From contig JAPDFW010000116.1 of assembly GCA_028826165.1 (NCBI GenBank), forward strand, positions 113,392 through 177,391: a stretch of 64,000 nt of DNA, read 5' to 3'. The notes under the pieces were generated by a model. It was not told the DNA's origin. It was given only the letters and a program-made list of their open reading frames with translations, and made no database searches. The translations under genes were made by a program, and so were the position numbers. Origin of the DNA: Anaeramoeba ignava. Taxonomy: Eukaryota > Metamonada > Anaeramoebidae. The number at the start of each line of letters is the position of its first letter. The stretch's first letter is position 1. Below are positions 1-10,812 of the stretch, piece after piece.

Positions 1-172
1 AATTTAATTTAATTTAATTTAATTTAATTACGAAATCTAAAAATTGTTTATTTAAAAAAAAAGAGAATAAAGAAATATTTTTTATTTTCGTTAGTTTTTC
101 ATTTTTTAAAAAAAGTTAAATTTGGAATTTAAATTTGTTTATGTTTTTATGTTTGTTTTTATTTTTATTTAC

Positions 173-240
173 GGAAATGTTTCTGAATTTGAATCTTTTG
201 AACCTTTTGAATCTTTTAAAATATTTGGATTATTTGACAT
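173..240 (-). CDS. possible first exon of a minus-strand gene running off the left edge
   Basis: On the minus strand an ATG at 240 opens a frame of 22 codons plus 2 nt (MSNNPNILKDSKGSKD then Ser/Asn/Glu-rich) that stops at a GTAAAT donor-like site at 172-167. The sequence below it is AT-rich and has an AG near 38-37, compatible with an intron. Only a short polar peptide is visible and no family is recognised. It could equally be a chance open frame. The plus-strand frame over the same bases is low-complexity Phe/Leu and I do not regard it as a gene. Confidence 0.3.
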
Positions 241-508
241 ATTAAAAATAATAACTAAATGTCAATTTAAAAGTTTTTTTTTTTTTATGTTGTTTTTGTT
301 TTTGTTTTTGTTTTTGTTTTTGTAAATTTTTTTAATAAAAAAAAATAATAAAAAATGAAAAAAAAAAATAAAAAAAATTTTTTTCCTTCTTTTTCTTTTG
401 TTTTTTTCTTTTGTTTTTTCTCCTTTTTATTTTTTTTTTCTCCTTTTCTTTTTTTCCTTTTTTTCCTTTTTTTTCATTTTTCATTTTTCATTTTTTTTAT
501 TTTTATAA
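241..508. promoter_or_regulatory. T-rich intergenic leader before the coiled-coil gene
   Basis: A gene-free stretch of T and A runs. From 365 to 508 the sense strand is a pyrimidine tract with repeated TTTCATTTTT motifs leading directly to the ATG at 509. The same kind of tract precedes most other start codons in the window, so it probably holds the core promoter and 5' UTR. No TATA box can be singled out in sequence this AT-rich. Confidence 0.35.
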
Positions 509-1449
509 ATGCAGAGAGATTTTGAAAGTGTTTTTGAAAAAGGAAAAAGCGATTATTTAAAAAAATATGAAGAAGATAAAAATCAAATCAAAAAAGAAGT
601 TGATGATTTATATCATAAAATAACTGATTGGTTTTTAAAAGAAGATAAAAAACAAGAAGAAAGAATTGAAAATCAAATAAATTATTTTCAAGAATTAAAT
701 CTTCAAAAAGAAGAAGCAATAAAACAAATTGGAGTAGATATAGTAAATTTAGAAAATTTCAAAGACAAAATTGAATCAATAAAACTTCAAGATAAAAAAG
801 ATGATGAAGAAATCAAATTAAAAGAGTTGAATGAATTAATTAAAGAAACAAAAGAAGAACTTGCAAAAGAGAAAAAGGAATTAAATGAAACAATAAAACA
901 AGAAAACAATTTAGATAAAGTATATGGAACTACAAAAACATCAAACAAAGATACACTTGTTTACAAAAGTGATGATTTAACCAAAAAAATTAAAAAAGAA
1001 ATTGAAACAAAAAACAAATTAAAAAAGTTTGCAATTATTCAAAATGATATTCTTATTTTTGAATACAATTCCCAAAAAAAGCAATTTATTTACAAATGTG
1101 ATGCTACTTATAATAAAAAAAAATACAAAGAAATTGTTTTAAATGAAAGACCTCAAGTTTTAGAAACTCGAATAAAAATTATTGCGAAATTTCGATCATT
1201 TTATGTAAATTTTAATTTTAATTTTAATTTTAATTTTAATTTTAATTTTAATTTTAATTTTAATTTTAATTATTTTAATTTTAATTTTAATTTTGTTTTT
1301 TTAATTTTAATTTTAATTTTAATTTTAATTTTAATTTTAATTTTAATTTTAATTTTAATTTTAATTTTAATTATTTTAATTTATTTTAAAAGGTGGATGA
1401 AGAAAATAAAACCATTTATGCTGAATGCGAAACTCTTCATACAATTTAA
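509..1449 (+). CDS. two-exon coiled-coil protein, unknown function (weak Spc24/Spc25-like layout)
   Basis: Exon 1 is 509-1204 and exon 2 is 1393-1449, joined in phase 0 across a GTAAAT...AAAAG intron. The product is 250 aa. Residues ~1-150 are charged and heptad-like, dense in Glu, Lys and Leu, and predict a long coiled coil. Residues ~170-250 look globular, with alternating beta-like segments, and end YAECETLHTI. A coiled coil followed by a small C-terminal globular domain is the layout of the kinetochore subunits Spc24/Spc25, but I see no diagnostic motif, so that is only a suggestion. If the intron were retained, the frame would read through Phe/Asn and Leu/Ile repeats, which supports splicing. 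The neighbouring gene downstream is convergent. Confidence 0.75.
1205..1392 (+). repeat. intron made of TTTTAA hexamer repeat
   Basis: Almost the entire 188-bp intron is a tandem array of the hexamer ATTTTA, with a few interruptions. It starts at a GTAAAT donor and ends in AAAAG. Outside the splice sites there is little unique sequence. Confidence 0.8.
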
Positions 1450-1619
1450 AAAGAAAAAAAAAGAAAAAGATTTTTTAATTCCAAAAAATTTTCAATCAAA
1501 AATTTCACTTTTTTTTTTTCCTTTTATTTTTTTTTTCCTCATTTCCCAAAAAGATTTTCCAATTCAAAATGATTTTGATTTCTATTCCTTTTTAATAAAA
1601 AAAATTTCAAAAAAAAAAT

Positions 1620-4600
1620 TTAATCTAAATATTTTTTGGGAATAAATTGAATTAAAGGTGATTCATTTTCGTTTTCATTTTGATTTTGATTTTGATTTTC
1701 ATTTTGATTTTCATCTTCATTATAATCATCATTTTCATTATAATTTTCATAAAATAATAAAATATCAACAAAATCTGGAATTTTAGATCGAAGTGAATTT
1801 TCTTTATCAAATAATTCTAAAACTTCTTTAATAACTGTTCCTTCAACAAAATCATCATTAATCATTTCTCTAATAATATCTCCAAAAAATTCATATGCTT
1901 TTGGTGAATTAATTATTATATTTTTTAAATTTTTTGTTTCTTGAATTATTGCTTCTTTTGAATTAGGTTTTATTATTTCTTTTGAATCTTGAATTAGATC
2001 TAAATAATAGCTAACATAATCTGCTGATTCTTTAGAATCAAAAATGAAATCACAAATTGAACAAAAAATTTGTTGAAATGAAACTTGTTTAAGAATATTT
2101 TTGAAAAAATTTGGAGTATCTCTGTTTTTTTCTCGGAAATGTTGAATAAATTCTTTAATTTTTTGATTTGAACTTTTTTTTTTTTTTTTATAAAATTTTT
2201 TATAAATTAATTTTTAATTTAAAATCAAAATTATTAAAAAATAATAATTTACTTATTTTCTTGTTCGATTGGTTTTTCTTTCTATATTTTTCGATTTGGA
2301 TAATTAAATTTAGGTGCTAATTTTAATTTTAATTTTAATTTTAATTTTAATTTTAATTTTAATTTTAATTTTAATTTTAATTTTTTATAAATGAATTTTA
2401 ATTTTAATTTTAATTTTAATTTTAATTTTAATTTTAATTTTGGAATTTTTTTTGTTTTTGAATTTTAATAATGGTTTTGAAGTTGGAAATTTTCTATTTT
2501 GGAATATTTTTGTTTTTCTATTATAAAAATTTTTCTTTATTAAAAATTGATTATTAAAAAAATTGATTATTAAAAAAATTGATTATTAAAAAAATTGATT
2601 ATTAAATTACCATTAATCTATATCGAACTCTTGGAGTTAAACTTTCATTTTTAATCATTTCTTTAATTCTTTTTTCATAATTTCTAACAACTTTCTTCTT
2701 TTTAAATTTATTTTGGTTTGTTTTTGATTTATCAGAATTTTGATATTCACTTATTAATAATTTAGGTCCAACAGTCATTAATAATTGACATGCAGTTTCT
2801 ATTGAATCATCTTGAATATCATCAAATAATTCATCTAAACATTGATAGATAATATAAACTTTGATCATTTCTTGTCGATAAAGTTCTCCAATAAATCTTG
2901 CATTTCCAAGTGTATTTCTTCGATCTTTTCTTTTTTCTTCTTTATTTTTATCAGAAGAATCTTGTTTAAATAAAGATCTTGATTTTTCATATAAAGATCG
3001 ACATTTTCGAAGTAATTGTATTTTAAATGTTATTTGTCCTTTTTTTCTTGGATCAGGATCATCAAATGTTGTTTTTAATTCTTTATTTAAACTTGATGCA
3101 AATTTTGAATAAAGTTCTGAATAAAGTTGTTCATTTATTGCTTTCTGAAAAAATAATTCAATTATATTATTTAATTCATCTAAATTATTAATTGGAATTT
3201 TAATAAATTTCTTTAAAATTCTTTCAAAATTTTGATCAGCAAGTTTATTCAACAATCTAATTTAAATAAATAAACTTTTAAATTATTTAAGGGTTTTAAT
3301 TTATTTTTTTTATAATCTTCTTACGATCTATATTCCTTAATTTTATCATCAAGTGTTTGTGGTTCAGTTTCATCTTCTTCAAGTGTAGCTTTCCATGGAT
3401 TATCTGAATGAATAATTTCTTTAAATTTATTTCTTTCATAATAGGTTTGTCTTTTTGCAAATGAAGGTGGAATACTAAAGTTTTTTGGATGATGACTAAC
3501 ATGATTATTCATTTTCATTTTATGTTTAATTTCTTCCATTTGTTGATCTTTATATCGAATTAATCCTGGTGATTCATTTTCAATTTGATTTTCATTTTTT
3601 TGGTCATTTTCTTTTGATTCTATTTGTGAATTAATATTAATTTCTTTTTGAATTTGTTTTTTTAACTCTTCTTGAATTTGTTTTTTTAATTCTTCTTTTA
3701 ATTCTTCTTTTATTTGTTCTTTTAATTCTTCTTTTAATTCTTCTTTTAATTCTTCTTTTATTTGTTCTTTTAATTCTTCTTTTATATGTTCTTTTAATTC
3801 TTCTTTTATATTATTAGAAAGTAAATTTAATTTCTTTTTTTCGATTTGTCCGTTTTGATTTTGATTTTCATTTTCATTTTGATTTTGATTTTGATTTTGA
3901 TTTTGATTTTGATTTTTTTGAGGATTTGTAAAAAGATATTTTTAGGTTGATTTTGATTTTGATTTTGATTTTGATTTTGATTTTGATTTTGATTTTGATT
4001 TTGATTTTGATTTTGATTTTGATTTTGATTTTCATTTTCATTTTGATTTTGATTTTGATTTTGATTTTGATTTTGATTTTGATTTTTTTGAGGATTTGTA
4101 AAAAAAGATATTTTAGGTTGATTTTGATTTTGATTTTGATTTTGATTTTGATTTTGATTTTGATTTGGATTTTCATTTTTTGTAAAAAGATATTTTGATT
4201 TTGATTTTTGATTTTGATTTTGATTTTGATTTTTTTTGATTTGTAAAAAGATATTGATTTTGATTTTGATTTTGATTTTGATTTTGATTTTGATTTTGAT
4301 TTTCATTTTCATTTTCATGTTCATTTTGATTTTCATTTTCATGTTCATTTTGATTTTGATTTTGATTTTGATTTTGATTTTGATTTTGATTTTGATTTTG
4401 ATTTTGATTTTGATTTTGATTTTGATTTTCATTTTGATTTTGATTTTTATTTTCATTTTGATTTTCATATTCATTTTGATTTTGATTTTGATTTTGATTT
4501 TGATTTTGATTTTGATTTTGATTTTGATTTTTTTGAGGATTTGCAAAAAAAGATGTTTTAGGTTGATTTTGATTTTGATTTTGATTTTGATTTTGATTTT

Positions 4601-5407
4601 GATTTTGATTTTGATTTTGATTTTCATTTTCATTTTGATTTTGATTTTGATTTTGATTTTTGATTTTGATTTTGATTTTGATTTTGATTTTTTTGAGAAT
4701 TTGCAAAAAAAGATGTTTTAGGTTGATTTTGATTTTGATTTTGATTTTTTTGAGAATTTGCAAAAAAAGATGTTTTAGGTTGATTTTGATTTTGAGTTGA
4801 AAAAATGGATGTTTTAGGTTGATTTTGATTTTGATTTTGATTTTGATTTTGATTTTGATTTTGATTTTGATTTTGATTTTGATTTTTTTGAGGATTTGCA
4901 AAAAAAGATGTTTTAGGTTGATTTTTGATTTTGATTTTGATTTGAAAAAATGGATGTTTTAGGTTGATTTTGATTTTGATTTTGATCCCTTTTTGCAAAA
5001 AAAGATGAGTTAGGAGGATTATTTTGACTCAAAGAAAAATTTGCAAAAAGATTATGAGTTTGTTTTTTTGCAAATAAATCTTGAGTTTTTGAAACTTCCA
5101 TTTGTGAAGGTTGACTCATTGTTTGTTCATTTACATGTTGAGAATTTGTTCTGTTTGCGGGAGTGATTGCCCAAAAACAGGACCTCCTTGTTTTGCAAAA
5201 AATGATGTAGTTTTGTCTAATTGGTGATTGTTGTGGAAGATTCTTAAAGTTTGATGAGAAAAGTCCTGGTTTTGTATTTTGTGTTGGTGTATTTGGGTTT
5301 TTGTTTGAAAATAATGTTAATCCTGTTGTTCCATTTTGTGGTTTGTTTTGTGATGGTGAAGAATTTCCAGTTGAATGTTCAGGTCTTTTTCCCCATAAAC
5401 TTGTCAT
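1620..5407 (-). CDS. EIF4G: eIF4G-like translation initiation scaffold (MIF4G domain) with Gln/Asn repeat N-terminus
   Basis: The start is ATG at 5407 (MTSLWGKRPEHSTGN). Exons proposed: 5407-3325, 3256-2611, 2281-2253, 2172-1620. The second exon encodes the middle MIF4G domain. LLNKLADQNFERI, RRNTLGNARFIGELY and LTPRVRYRLM match the eIF4G pattern that binds eIF4A and eIF3, and an upstream NPWKA resembles the eIF4G NAWKP motif. The splice 3325/3256 is exact in phase 2 (RS-LLNKL). The last exon is helical and may be an MA3-like tail ending in an acidic Asn/Glu stretch. A stretch between exons 2 and 3 (expected IDLRxxxW) is not found. The N-terminal ~700 codons are Gln-Asn repeats with SFFANPQ-type inserts and change frame at least five times at A/T run-length differences, so the exact protein is uncertain. 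Possible LYxxxxL-type eIF4E contacts could not be fixed. Confidence 0.65.
3842..4990 (-). repeat. CAAAAT hexamer tract encoding Gln-Asn, with ~15-residue PKTSFF inserts
   Basis: On the minus strand, long runs of CAAAAT (Gln-Asn) are punctuated about eight times by a unit reading QPKTSFFANPQKN or variants (QPKISFFTNPQKN, QPKTSIFS). Blocks of GAAAAT (Glu-Asn) occur too. Units differ by single A or T insertions, so the same DNA reads Lys-Ile or Lys-Ser repeats in the other frames. The Gln-Asn reading is the one continuous with the flanking non-repetitive protein at both ends. Confidence 0.8.
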
Positions 5408-5634
5408 AATTAACTAAACAAAAAAAAAATTAAAAAAAATTAAAAAATGAAAAAAAAAGGAAAAAATGAATTTTCCAATTTTTCCTTTTTTTTTTTAAAA
5501 TAATTGCAAAAAAAAAAGATTTTAAAATTGAATTTGATTTTGGTTTATTTCTTTTTAATTAGAAAAAAAAGGAAAAAGAAAAATTATGTTGTTTTTTTTG
5601 TTGATTTTGAAAAAAGAAATTAATCATTTTTGAT

Positions 5635-8600
5635 TTAAATTTTTTTGAAAAACTTATTAAAAAGCCATCTGAGTGAAATAAAAATGAAAAGAAGGAAGAT
5701 AATTGTAGTAATCAATTCTTTCCAAACGAATTTATCAGCATTTTTCATTTTCTTGATAATTGATCTTTCTTTTTTTGCAAAATGAAGAGGAAATGAATTT
5801 GGATTGATCAAATAAAGTTGAGAAACTTCTTGAAGTTGTTTAAGTTGTAAATAATTAAGAGTTTGGTCAACTTTATCAAAATATAAACCTTTGACAAATT
5901 GTTGAATAATTTTATAGCTTTTTTGAGTTATATCTTGAAAAGAATTGCTTTTAATTGATATTTGGTTATTATTATTGTTATTATTATTATTGTTATTTTC
6001 ATTTGAATTTTCATTTGAATTTTCATTTGAATTTTCTTCAATTTGATCAAAATAATCACTTCTTGCAAATAAAATCAATTTGTGAACTAAAACTTTGTTT
6101 TTTTCAACAATAATTTGAAAATCTTTAGTCGAATTATCTGAATATAATTTGGCGAAATCTTTTGAAAAATTGCTTAAATTTTGTTGATAATCACTTGAGG
6201 GTAAAGTGGTTCCAATTTCTTTTGTGATTTGAATAAGTGAACTAAGATAAAGAGGATCAAGAACTCCTGAATAAATGTATTTCATGAATTCTTTGACAAT
6301 TATTAAAGTATATTTTTTCAAAACAGAAAGTGTTTTTTCTAGTTTTTTTTCTCCAATTCTTGCTTTAAGAATCAATGAATGTGATCTTGTTGTTCCGTTT
6401 GAACAATCAATATCAATATCTGTATATGCTTGATCAGTAAATAATTCATAGAGGTCTTGGCCAAGTGGTGAATATTGTTTAATTTGCGTTCTTTTTGAAA
6501 CATTATGCAATGAATTTAATGCTTTCTTTGAATATTTTTAAATAAATTTTTTAAATAAATTTTTAAATAAATTTTTAAATAAATTTTTAAATAAATTTTT
6601 AAATAAATTTTTAAATAAATTTTTAAATAAATTTGTAAATAAATTTTTAAATAAATTTATAAATAAATTTGTAAATAAATTTTTAAATAAATTTGTAAAT
6701 AAATTTTTAAATAAATTTTTAAATAAATTTGTAAATAAATTTGTAAATAAATTTATAAATAAATTTTTAAATAAATTTTTAAATAAATTTTTAAATAAAT
6801 TTTTAAATAAATTTTTAATTTCAAACAGTTCTGATTTTTTCATCTTCTGTTGTTAAATATAAAATTCGTAAAGTATCTAATGAACAATTTTGAGTGCAAG
6901 CATATATTAATGCATGTTCATTTTGTTTCTAAAGTTTTTTATATATTTTTAAATTTAAATTTAAAATTAATTTAAAATTAAAATTAAAATTAATTCTAAA
7001 CATTAGATGATTCTAAAGGACATCCTGCAACAACTAAAGCATAAATAATTGCAGAATCAACTTGTTTTTGAATTCCAATATGTAAAGCTCGAAATCCCTT
7101 TCAAATTTCAAATTTTTAATTTTTAATTTTTAATCTTTAATTTTTAATTTTTTAATTTTTAATTTTTAATCTTTAATCTTTCATCTTTAATTTCAAATTT
7201 TTAATTTTTAATTTTTAATATTTTTAATTTTTAATTTTGAAAACAAAATACAAAAATAATTTCAAATATTTTTTTTAATATTTAATTTTAATTTCTTAAA
7301 AATTTTTAATTTTTAATATTTACAACCTAATTTTGAAAACAAAAATACAAAAATAAATAGCATTTCTTAAAAAAATTTCTTATCAAAAATAGCAAACATT
7401 CTAATTTTAAAAAAATAAACAAATTTTAAAATGAAAATTAATAATAAAAATAAAAATAATAATTATTAACATTTTTCGAATAAACATTTGCTCCTTGTTC
7501 AATTAAATAATTAACAATTTCTATTTTTCCTGAAATTACTGCATTATGTAATGGTGTATATCCCTAAATTTCAATTAAAAAAACAAGAAATGAAATTAAA
7601 AACAATTTTTTTTAAAAGAAAAATTTAAATCAATTTTACTTCCTGAAAAAAATATAAATAATTAAATTGAAAATTAAATTAAAATTAAAATTAAAAATTA
7701 CTTTCTAAAAATTAAAACAAAGTTAAAAATTAATTTTTTTTTGTAACAAAATAAATATATAAATATATATAAATATATATAAATTATTTTTCAAACATTT
7801 TTCAAATTTATTTTTGCTCCATTTTCAATAAGAAGTTTTATAACTTGTACATCTGCTCCATGTAAACATGCAAAATGTAAAGGTGAATTTAACTGAATAA
7901 ATAGAAATTTAAAATTAAAAAGAAACTAAAAAGAAACCTTTTTTTTTCGTTAAACAATTTTTACATTCTTTTTTCAAAATGAAAAAAATATAAGAAGATT
8001 TTTTGTTTAATTAAAAAATTTTTACATTCTAATAAAATTAAAATAAATTTAAAATAAATTGAATGAAAATCAAATTATATTTTGAAAAAATTTTACATCA
8101 ACAATTCTTGGATCAGCAGAACCTTCAATTAATACTTGAAAACTTTCTAATGAAACTAAACTAGTGCAAGCTTTATGAAGAGAAGTTTGATTCTTTAAAG
8201 AAAATAATTTTTTTATAAATTTTTCCAATTAAAATTAAAATAACAAATTTTACTGACTAAAGAATATCAAAAAGAAAAATATAAATTTCCATTTTGAAAA
8301 AAAAGAATGATTTAAATTACTGACTAAAAAATTAAAATTAAAATTAAAATTAAAATTAAAATTAAAATTAAAATTAAAATTAAAATTAAAATTAAAATTA
8401 AAAATTAAAATTAAAATTAAAATTAAAATTAAAATTAAAATTAAAATTAAAATTAAAATTAAAAATAAAATTAAAATTATTTTTGTTTTCAAACATCTGG
8501 TTCATTTGGATTTGAACCTAATGTAATCATCATAATTAATGCTTCTGGTGTTGGTTTATTTTTACATAAAATATGAAGAGGGATTTCTTGCTATTAATTA

Positions 8601-9551
8601 TTAATTAATTATTTTTTTTAAAAACAGAAAAAAAGTTTAAAAAATTTGAAAGAATAAAATCAAAAAATACATTCTAAATAAATTAATAAATAAAACAATT
8701 AATATAAGAAATAGAAAAAGAAAACGATTAATTAATAAAGATTACATACTAAAATTTATTTATAATTTTAATAATAAATTTATTTACAATTTTAATAATA
8801 AATTTATTTATAATTTTAATAATAAATTTATTTATAATTTTAATAATAAATTTATTTATAATTTTAATAATAAATTTATTTATAATTTTAATAATAAATT
8901 TATTTATAATTTTTAATAATAAATAAATTTATTTATAATTTTAATAATAAATTTATTTATAATTTTAATAATAAATTTATTTATAATTTTTAATAATAAA
9001 TTTATTTACAATTTTAATAATAAATTTATTTTATTTTAATAATAAATTTATTTACAATTTTAATAATAAATTTATTTTTTTAATAATAAATTTATTTACA
9101 ATTTTAATAATAAATTTATTTATAATTTTAATAATAAATTTATTTATAATTTTAATAATAAATTTATTTATAATTTTAATAATAAATTTATTTACAATTT
9201 TAATAATAAATTTATTTACAATTTTAATAATAAATTTATTTATAATTTTAATAATAAATTTATTTACATTTTTTAAAACAACATCAGAACCGGCAAAAAT
9301 AAGTGCACGTAAAATTTCAGGAAGAATATTTTGAACTGAACAAGCATAATGAAGTATGGTTTCATTCTTAATAAAAAATAAAGTAATTAAGAAAACACGT
9401 TTTTTTTTATTATTTAATTTTGATTTTAATTTTAATTTTAATTTTAATTTTGATTTTTTACTCCAGAATTTGATAAATCAAGTTTTTCTTTTAAAATTTG
9501 TTCAACTTTAAATAAATCATTTAAAGCAACTGCTTCTCTTAATCTTTGCAT
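5635..9551 (-). CDS. ankyrin-repeat, double BTB/POZ protein with C-terminal membrane anchor
   Basis: Nine exons (9551-9462, 9366-9268, 8590-8495, 8192-8097, 7892-7797, 7563-7471, 7097-7002, 6928-6827, 6525-5635), all joined in phase 0, give 552 aa. Exon 1 is a short helical start (MQRLREAVALNDLFKVEQIL). Exons 2-8 each encode one ~32-residue ankyrin repeat (for example NSPLHFACLHGADVQVIKLL, GYTPLHNAVISGKIEIVNYL), a clear one-repeat-per-exon design. Exon 9 has two BTB-like segments (TDIDIDCSNGTTRSHSLILK and KDFQIIVEKNKVLVHKLILF) with an Asn tract in the second. It ends in a hydrophobic helix (TTIIFLLFIFISLRWLF) plus a basic tail, a likely tail anchor. BTB-ankyrin proteins usually recruit Cul3 ligases; a membrane location would be unusual and is inferred only from the helix. 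Divergent from IDI. Confidence 0.85.
6538..6826 (-). repeat. intron 8 minisatellite, ~12-bp unit
   Basis: The intron between ankyrin exon 8 and BTB exon 9 is a nearly pure array of a 12-bp unit of the type TTTTTAAATAAA with G/A variants. It spans the intron from the GTTTGA donor to the AAAG acceptor. Confidence 0.8.
8594..9267 (-). repeat. intron 2 minisatellite, ~24-bp unit
   Basis: Most of the intron (about 8755-9267) repeats a ~24-bp unit built from AATAATAAATTTATTTATAA, some twenty copies with TATAA/TACAA variants. The remaining part towards 8594 is unique AT-rich sequence without a coding frame I can support. Confidence 0.75.
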
Positions 9552-9670
9552 GATAAAAATAGAAAAAAGTAAAAAGAAAAAAAAGAAAAAAAATGATTTC
9601 AAAAAAAAAAAAGAAAAAATCTTTATTTTCAATTTTCGTTTTTCTCATTTTATTTTTTCATTAAAATTCA
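9552..9670. promoter_or_regulatory. 119-bp divergent promoter between the ankyrin-BTB gene and IDI
   Basis: Only 119 bp separate the two divergent start codons. The interval has A-rich and T-rich runs and CATTTTATTTTTTCATT just before the IDI ATG. Both promoters must lie here or overlap the genes. Confidence 0.45.
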
Positions 9671-10423
9671 ATGGAGAATTTAGATAAAACCCAAATGGAG
9701 TTTATGAATGATGAATACTGCATTGTTGTGGATTTAAATGATAAACCACAACGTTCTGAAACTAAAATCAAATGTAAAAAAAATTTGATCTAAAAATAAA
9801 AAAAAAAATCTTAAAAAAAAATCTTAAAAAAAAAAATCAAAAATATTCGGAATGAAAATAATTGAAATAAAGGCCATCAAGAAAATATTCTTCACAGAGC
9901 TTTCAGTGTTTTTATTTTCAACACAAAGAATGAATTATTACTTCAAAAACGTTCAGAAAATAAAATAACATTTCCCAATGTTTGGACTAATACATGTTGC
10001 TCTCATCCTTTATATAATCAACAAGAACTCCAAGAGAAAAATCAAGAAGGAGTTAAAAGAGCAGCAATTAGAAAGCTAGAGCATGAATTAGGAATTCATA
10101 ATGAAGTAAAATGGGAAGAAATTATTTTCATAACACGCATTTATTACGAAGCAAAATTTGATGATAAATGGGGAGAACATGAAATTGATTATATTCTTTT
10201 GATTCATAAAGATGTGAATGTTCAGATTAACTACAACGAAGTGTCAGAGATTAAATATGTGAATGAGGATGAGTTGAAAAAAATTATTGAAGAAGGAAAT
10301 GTTTCACCTTGGTTTAAATTAATTTCAGAAAAATTTTTGTTTGATTTATGGGAAAAATTAAAAGAAAAAGATTATGATTTTAATAAAGGAAATGATTTTT
10401 CAAAAATTATTCATTTAAAATAA
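9671..10423 (+). CDS. IDI1: isopentenyl-diphosphate delta-isomerase, type I
   Basis: Two exons, 9671-9773 and 9873-10423, joined in phase 1, give 217 aa, the usual size. The enzyme interconverts isopentenyl and dimethylallyl diphosphate in isoprenoid synthesis. The Nudix-like fold is well conserved: ENILHRAFSVFIFN at the start of the domain, KRSENKITFP, TNTCCSHP with the catalytic cysteine, EGVKRAAIRKLEHELG (Nudix-box-like helix), then WGEHEIDYILL with the catalytic glutamate and metal ligands, and SPWFKLISEKFLF near the end. The extreme N-terminus shows no obvious organelle signal, so a cytosolic location is likely. The start is the first ATG after the promoter tract. Convergent with the peroxiredoxin gene. 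Confidence 0.95.
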
Positions 10424-10812
10424 AACTAAATTTTTATCCAATTTTTAATTTTTGATTTTAATTTTAATTTTAATTTTAATTTTGATTTTAAATTTTAATT
10501 TTTGATTTTGATTTTTAATTTTGATTTTGAATTGATTTTAATTTTTGATTTTAATTTTTGATTTTAATTTTTAATTTTGAATTGATTTTGATTTTGATTT
10601 TAATTTTAATTTTAATTTTAAATTGATTTTAAATTGATTTTGAATTGAGAATGGTTTTATTTCATTTGAACTAAATTTGGATTGAATTTTGAAAAAGAAA
10701 AAGATCAAAAAAAGTCAAAATGAAGAATGAAAATGAATGAAAATGAAAGTGAAAAAGAAAATGAAAATGAGAATGAAAATCAAAATGAAAATGAGAATGA
10801 AAATCAAAATGA
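10424..10812. other. convergent intergenic region of GATTTT/ATTTTA repeats
   Basis: No gene. 10440-10650 is a mixture of ATTTTA and GATTTT hexamers. 10700-10812 is an A-rich GAAAATGAAAATG repeat just past the peroxiredoxin stop codon. It holds the 3' ends of the two flanking genes; no clear terminator structure is visible. Confidence 0.6.

Noticed and set aside
122-325. 67-residue Phe/Leu-rich plus-strand frame
   Set aside because: Low-complexity T-rich sequence with no family features; the minus strand offers a more natural peptide with a splice donor.
3827-4901. Long open frames of Lys-Ile, Lys-Ser or Ile-Leu repeats on both strands
   Set aside because: They are other frames or the antisense of the CAAAAT hexamer. 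Only the Gln-Asn frame connects to non-repetitive protein at both ends.
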